Of a stretch of DNA of 64,000 bases, positions 61,043 through 64,000 are shown in pieces (position 1 is the stretch's first letter; every line of letters begins with the position of its first letter). The notes beneath the pieces were generated by a model. That model had not been told where the DNA came from. It did no database searches and was given only the letters and a program-made list of their open reading frames with translations. This DNA comes from Amoebidium appalachense (lineage: Eukaryota; Ichthyosporea), in assembly GCA_963693365.1 (NCBI GenBank), contig CAVNZM010000004.1, forward strand, positions 9,982,001 through 10,046,000, given 5' to 3'. Both the position numbers and the translations under genes were made by a program.

Positions 61043-61219
61043 TGTGAGTGCCTAACATATATAGTTAGAAAACAACCCGCCTTCATGAAAAATGTGCAGC
61101 GCAGTTTTGTCCGGACACGTGTGTGGCATGCCGTGTGTACATGGTATAGCTCGGCCACACGATCTTAGGTGCCCAATAGGCAGATCAAGCCCACTCAATC
61201 CAGATAGATATCGATCTGA

Positions 61220-61264
61220 GCGGCGCCAGAAAGTATTCGAGCCGCGCGATCCCGTATCCCTTAA
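61220..61264 (-). repeat. Right terminal inverted repeat region
   Basis: Reverse complement reads TTAAGGGATACGGGATCG, then a shorter spacer than on the left, then CTTTCTGGCGCCGC. The different spacer length shows two separate conserved blocks, perhaps two transposase-binding sites. Confidence 0.82.
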
Positions 61265-62400
61265 TAGAACTGAAAAAGCCAAAGCTACGAATTAATAATA
61301 ATAAAGCGATAAGTGACAAAGGACACCAGCGGGCAAAACCTTAAGTGTACGTGTATGCGTGAAACTAGTTTGCTCCAACTAGTCATATGCATCGATGTTG
61401 ACCAGACCACACTCCGCAAGAAGTGTCACATCATTACTGCTCCTTCCCAACAGGCCCCCCTCAAAACCTACCGAGGCACAGCAAGCAAGTCAGCCTCTAA
61501 AAGAGCAATGCAGACCAAATCTGAGCTAAAAAACAATCCCAACGGGCCCGGCCAGTAGATAACCCGGAGAAACTGCATCTAGCTCTCTGATATGGTGGCC
61601 TACTTGTGGCAGGACACACAGAAAAACACAATTACAGAATGCATGCAAGCAAACCCGGTCATTGCCATACGGCTGGAGGCTAAGGACTGGCAGTCACTTG
61701 GAAAGCTCCCCGACGACCAAGAAGCCGCCCCTCCACTCACGCAGCGCAGAAGTAGCTAAAGAAGTTGCAGCAGCCCACCGATAGGTCGCGTAGAAGCGTA
61801 GACAGCGTGTAGAAGTTACCATAGGTTGCAGTGGACCACCAGGCGTTGAAGAAACCACTTCTCAAGCGAGAAACTCCGCGAAAGGGAGATGCCCCCACAC
61901 TCTCACAGCAGTAGGAATATGTACACCAGGCCACACCACACAGACGCTGCAGTCACGTTCCCCTGGGCCTGATGTATTTTGGAAGGGATCTAAATCGATT
62001 TGATTGGCTGTTCCAACGTTTACCTCTGCTGTCGACGTCTCTTTATGGTTATCTTGTTTCCTTATCAGGCTATTTGCTAATGCTGTCCCCAAGATCTAGG
62101 GGGACCATCCTGTTTCGTGCGTGCGCTCAAGGCTTTTCATTCCGGCTCCTTTTCGCTCTCGCCCCCACACTTGAACTGACTTCGAATGTTCGCCACACTC
62201 GCACATGCCTTTGTGCGAAACACACGAGCACACCAAAGCAGAACATCTTTTGCTTCTTATCTGAAAGCGGACGCATCTTGGACTGGCGTTAGCAAGTACT
62301 TTGGGCTGCATGTTAGGTAGGCGAAATGAGTGCTCATGATATGCTGATGAAAGCAAAACGGGTGTGGTGGAGTGTAAGAAGGGGGGAGGGAGCGAGTAAG
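61265..62400. other. Right flank of the transposon; one possible terminal exon
   Basis: Mostly unique. A plus-strand stretch 61454-61558 follows CTTCCCAACAG and encodes APLKTYRGTASKSASKRAMQ, then TKSELKNNPNGPGQ and a stop; it may be the last exon of an unidentified gene. 61560-62400 has no supported gene. Confidence 0.4.
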
Positions 62401-62416
62401 CGTGGGAGGGAGTCTT

Positions 62417-63115
62417 AGGGAGGGGCCTATGGGAGTGGACGGGAGGGTCGAGGGTAGGCTAAGGACGAGGGGCCCAGTGAGAAGTGGCTGCACAGGAGAG
62501 CGAGGGGGGGTGAGATCTTTGCAGGTTGTGGGACAGGAGAAGCCTTGGAAGTTCAAGGGGGTTGGGGAGGGGGGAGGGGGAGGGGGAGGGGGTATAGGGG
62601 GTCTCCAGGATAGAGGGGAGGGGCGGCGGGGTGAGGAAGTGTGTGTGTGGTTTTAGGGTGGGAAGGGGGGGAGGGGAGGGGGGAGGGGAAGGGAGGGGGG
62701 CGAGAGAATGATATGGAGGGAGCCATAAGGAAAGGGGGGCCCAAGGGGGGGGACGGGAGGGTGGGGGCTGGATAGGGAGGAGGAAAGAAATGGCTGCAGA
62801 GGAGAGCGAGGGGGAGGTTAGACCTTGGCAGGTTGTGGAGAAGGGGAAGCCTGGAAGTTTTTTTCTTTTTTTCTTTTGTGTGTGTGTGGTTTTAGGGTGG
62901 GAAGGGGGGGAGGGAGGGGGGGAGGGGAAGGGAGGGGGGCGAGAAATGATATGGAGGGAGCCATAAGGAAAGGGGGGCCCAAGGGGGGGGACGGGAGGGT
63001 GGGGGCTGGATAGGGAGGAGGAAAGAAATGGCTGCAGAGGAGAGCGAGGGGAGGTTAGACCTTGGCAGGTTGTGGAGAAGGGGAAGCCTGGAAGTTTTTT
63101 TCTTTTTTTCTTTTT

Positions 63116-63130
<15 letters not shown>
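62417..63130. repeat. Tandem repeat, three units of about 238 bp, G-rich
   Basis: Units share ggacgggagggtgggggctg, aaatggctgcagaggagagc and aggttgtggagaaggggaag. Units two (from about 62718) and three (from about 62956) are nearly identical; the first, from about 62417, is diverged. The long minus-strand Pro/Leu frame over this region is a shadow of the repeat. Confidence 0.85.
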
Positions 63131-63146
<16 letters not shown>

Positions 63147-63608
63147 GAAGGGGGAGGTGGGTGGGGAGGGTTCTCCCCGTGATGGAGGGAAGGGTTGGGG
63201 AGGAGGTGTGTGTGTGTGTTGGAGGGGAGGAAGGGGTAGGGGGAAGAATTATTCAGCCGGAAGCCAGGAAGGAGAGGATTGAAGGGTGGGGAGCTGTGCA
63301 ACTAATTCGTTTTGATATGTAGGACACAATGGTGATATGTGCGCCCGCTTGACATTCCCCCCCTCCCTCCGCGCCTCTCCCCACCAACACCACCACAACC
63401 ATCATTACCCCCCCTCCCCCCTCCCCCCTCTCCTCCCTCTTCAGCCCCCTCCACGCACTACACACAACTCCTCGGGCTTCTAATCGTGATCCCCAAGCTT
63501 TCCACACTGTTGTCTTTCATTTTCTGTGCCTTGGCTCTCACTTCTTGTATGTCCCCCTAACTCAAGTTTTTCGCTTTGTCTTGCCACCGTGTACATCCCC
63601 CCCCCCTC

Positions 63609-63657
<49 letters not shown>

Positions 63658-63975
63658 CCCCTTCCCCCTCCTTTCTCCTCCAGCGCCTGCACTTGGATCC
63701 AAAAGCCCTGTCTACCGTGCACATGCGCACTTTTCTTGTCTTTGTTTTTGCATATTATTTCCTGTTTTGCACCTTTTTTTTCGTGTTGAGTACTTTTACT
63801 CAGTAATGAATTGTGTGCACATTCTACCCCGCCTCCCGCGTGGGCCACCCACCCACCCACCACCTTCTTTCCTCTTTCCCCAAACTGTCCACGTTTTACT
63901 ATTCGATTGTTTGAGCCCATCACCTAAATACCCCCCGCCCCCCTTACCCCCCCCCCCTCCCTCCCCCTTCCGCAG
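63131..63975. other. G-rich then C-rich low-complexity sequence
   Basis: Poly(G) 63126-63147, C-rich 63355-63450, poly(C) 63597-63660 and C-rich 63930-63970. No supported gene. Confidence 0.6.
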
Positions 63976-64000
63976 GTTCTTGAGCACACGGCAAGCCGAG
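63976..64000 (+). other. Possible exon start at the right edge
   Basis: A pyrimidine tract ending TTCCGCAG is followed by non-repetitive gttcttgagcacacggcaag, cut by the window end. It looks like a 3' splice site, but 25 bases are too few to test. Confidence 0.25.

Larger units (their letters stand above)
57530..61260. mobile_element. DNA transposon with THAP/DDE transposase and FEN1/XPG-like nuclease
   Basis: Inverted ends: the left reads TTAAGGGATACGGGATCG (from 57526) and the right the same on the opposite strand (to 61264). A second shared inverted block CTTTCTGGCGCCGC lies inside (57568-57581; 61233-61220 reversed). Between them are a nuclease gene reading right and a transposase gene reading left, separated by poly(G/C) and poly(A) blocks. 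The flanks TTAA/TTAA (or AT/AT if TAA belongs to the ends) may be the target duplication. The transposase type points to the PIF/Harbinger-ISL2EU (IS5-like) group, where some ISL2EU elements carry a YqaJ-type nuclease; here the partner belongs to the FEN1/XPG family. Confidence 0.82.

Noticed and set aside
62459-63301. 280-codon minus-strand Pro/Leu frame with internal repeats
   Set aside because: It is the complement of the G-rich 238-bp tandem repeat.

Overview
This is a eukaryotic nuclear window. Genes are split by GT-AG introns, and there is no operon structure. The sequence is packed with microsatellites ((CA/TG)n, (CT/GA)n) and very long poly(G)/poly(C) runs, and at least five mobile-element families are visible. 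The species cannot be named from the sequence. The Ty1/copia elements, a THAP-type transposase and spliced MAPR, PHPT1 and OTU-like genes would suit a protist or holozoan-grade eukaryote better than a plant or fungus, but that is only an impression. Most long open frames here are artefacts of CA, GA or C/G repeats and were left out.

Left third (1-20 kb). A spliced minus-strand gene runs from an ATG at 14508 to beyond the left edge, and 15 phase-consistent exons can be joined. It encodes seven Cys-Pro double-motif modules (one in exon 1, then six in near-identical phase 1-1 exons), a complete MAPR-type cytochrome b5-like haem domain, and ankyrin repeats. The combination suggests a haem-sensing or haem-handling protein with a scaffold tail. 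One intron carries a 1.3-kb block duplicated at 55.4-56.7 kb. A gene-poor stretch follows, with a partial LTR and a decayed retroelement-like frame.

Middle (20-31 kb). The plus strand holds the last exon of a phosphohistidine phosphatase (PHPT1/janus-like) gene, two joined exons of an OTU-type protease-like gene, and a GC-rich gene interrupted by an in-frame TGA that resembles N-terminal parts of DNA-polymerase-bearing mobile elements. Copies of a repeat family whose 3' end runs into poly(C) lie between them.

Retrotransposon block (31-43 kb). A complete, probably young Ty1/copia element (31380-38496; intact 1477-aa polyprotein, near-identical LTRs, GTGTG target duplication) is followed by a 5'-truncated relative on the minus strand and T-rich tandem repeats.

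Right third (43-64 kb). This holds a membrane-protein terminal exon, a small coiled-coil gene, a broken acidic-protein gene, a non-autonomous LTR element primed by the anticodon half of initiator tRNA-Met (49734-53040), a cluster of the poly(C)-tailed repeats, and a 3.7-kb DNA transposon with matching inverted ends. That transposon encodes a THAP/DDE transposase and, convergently, a FEN1/XPG-family nuclease. The last 2.7 kb is mostly G-rich or C-rich tandem repeat.
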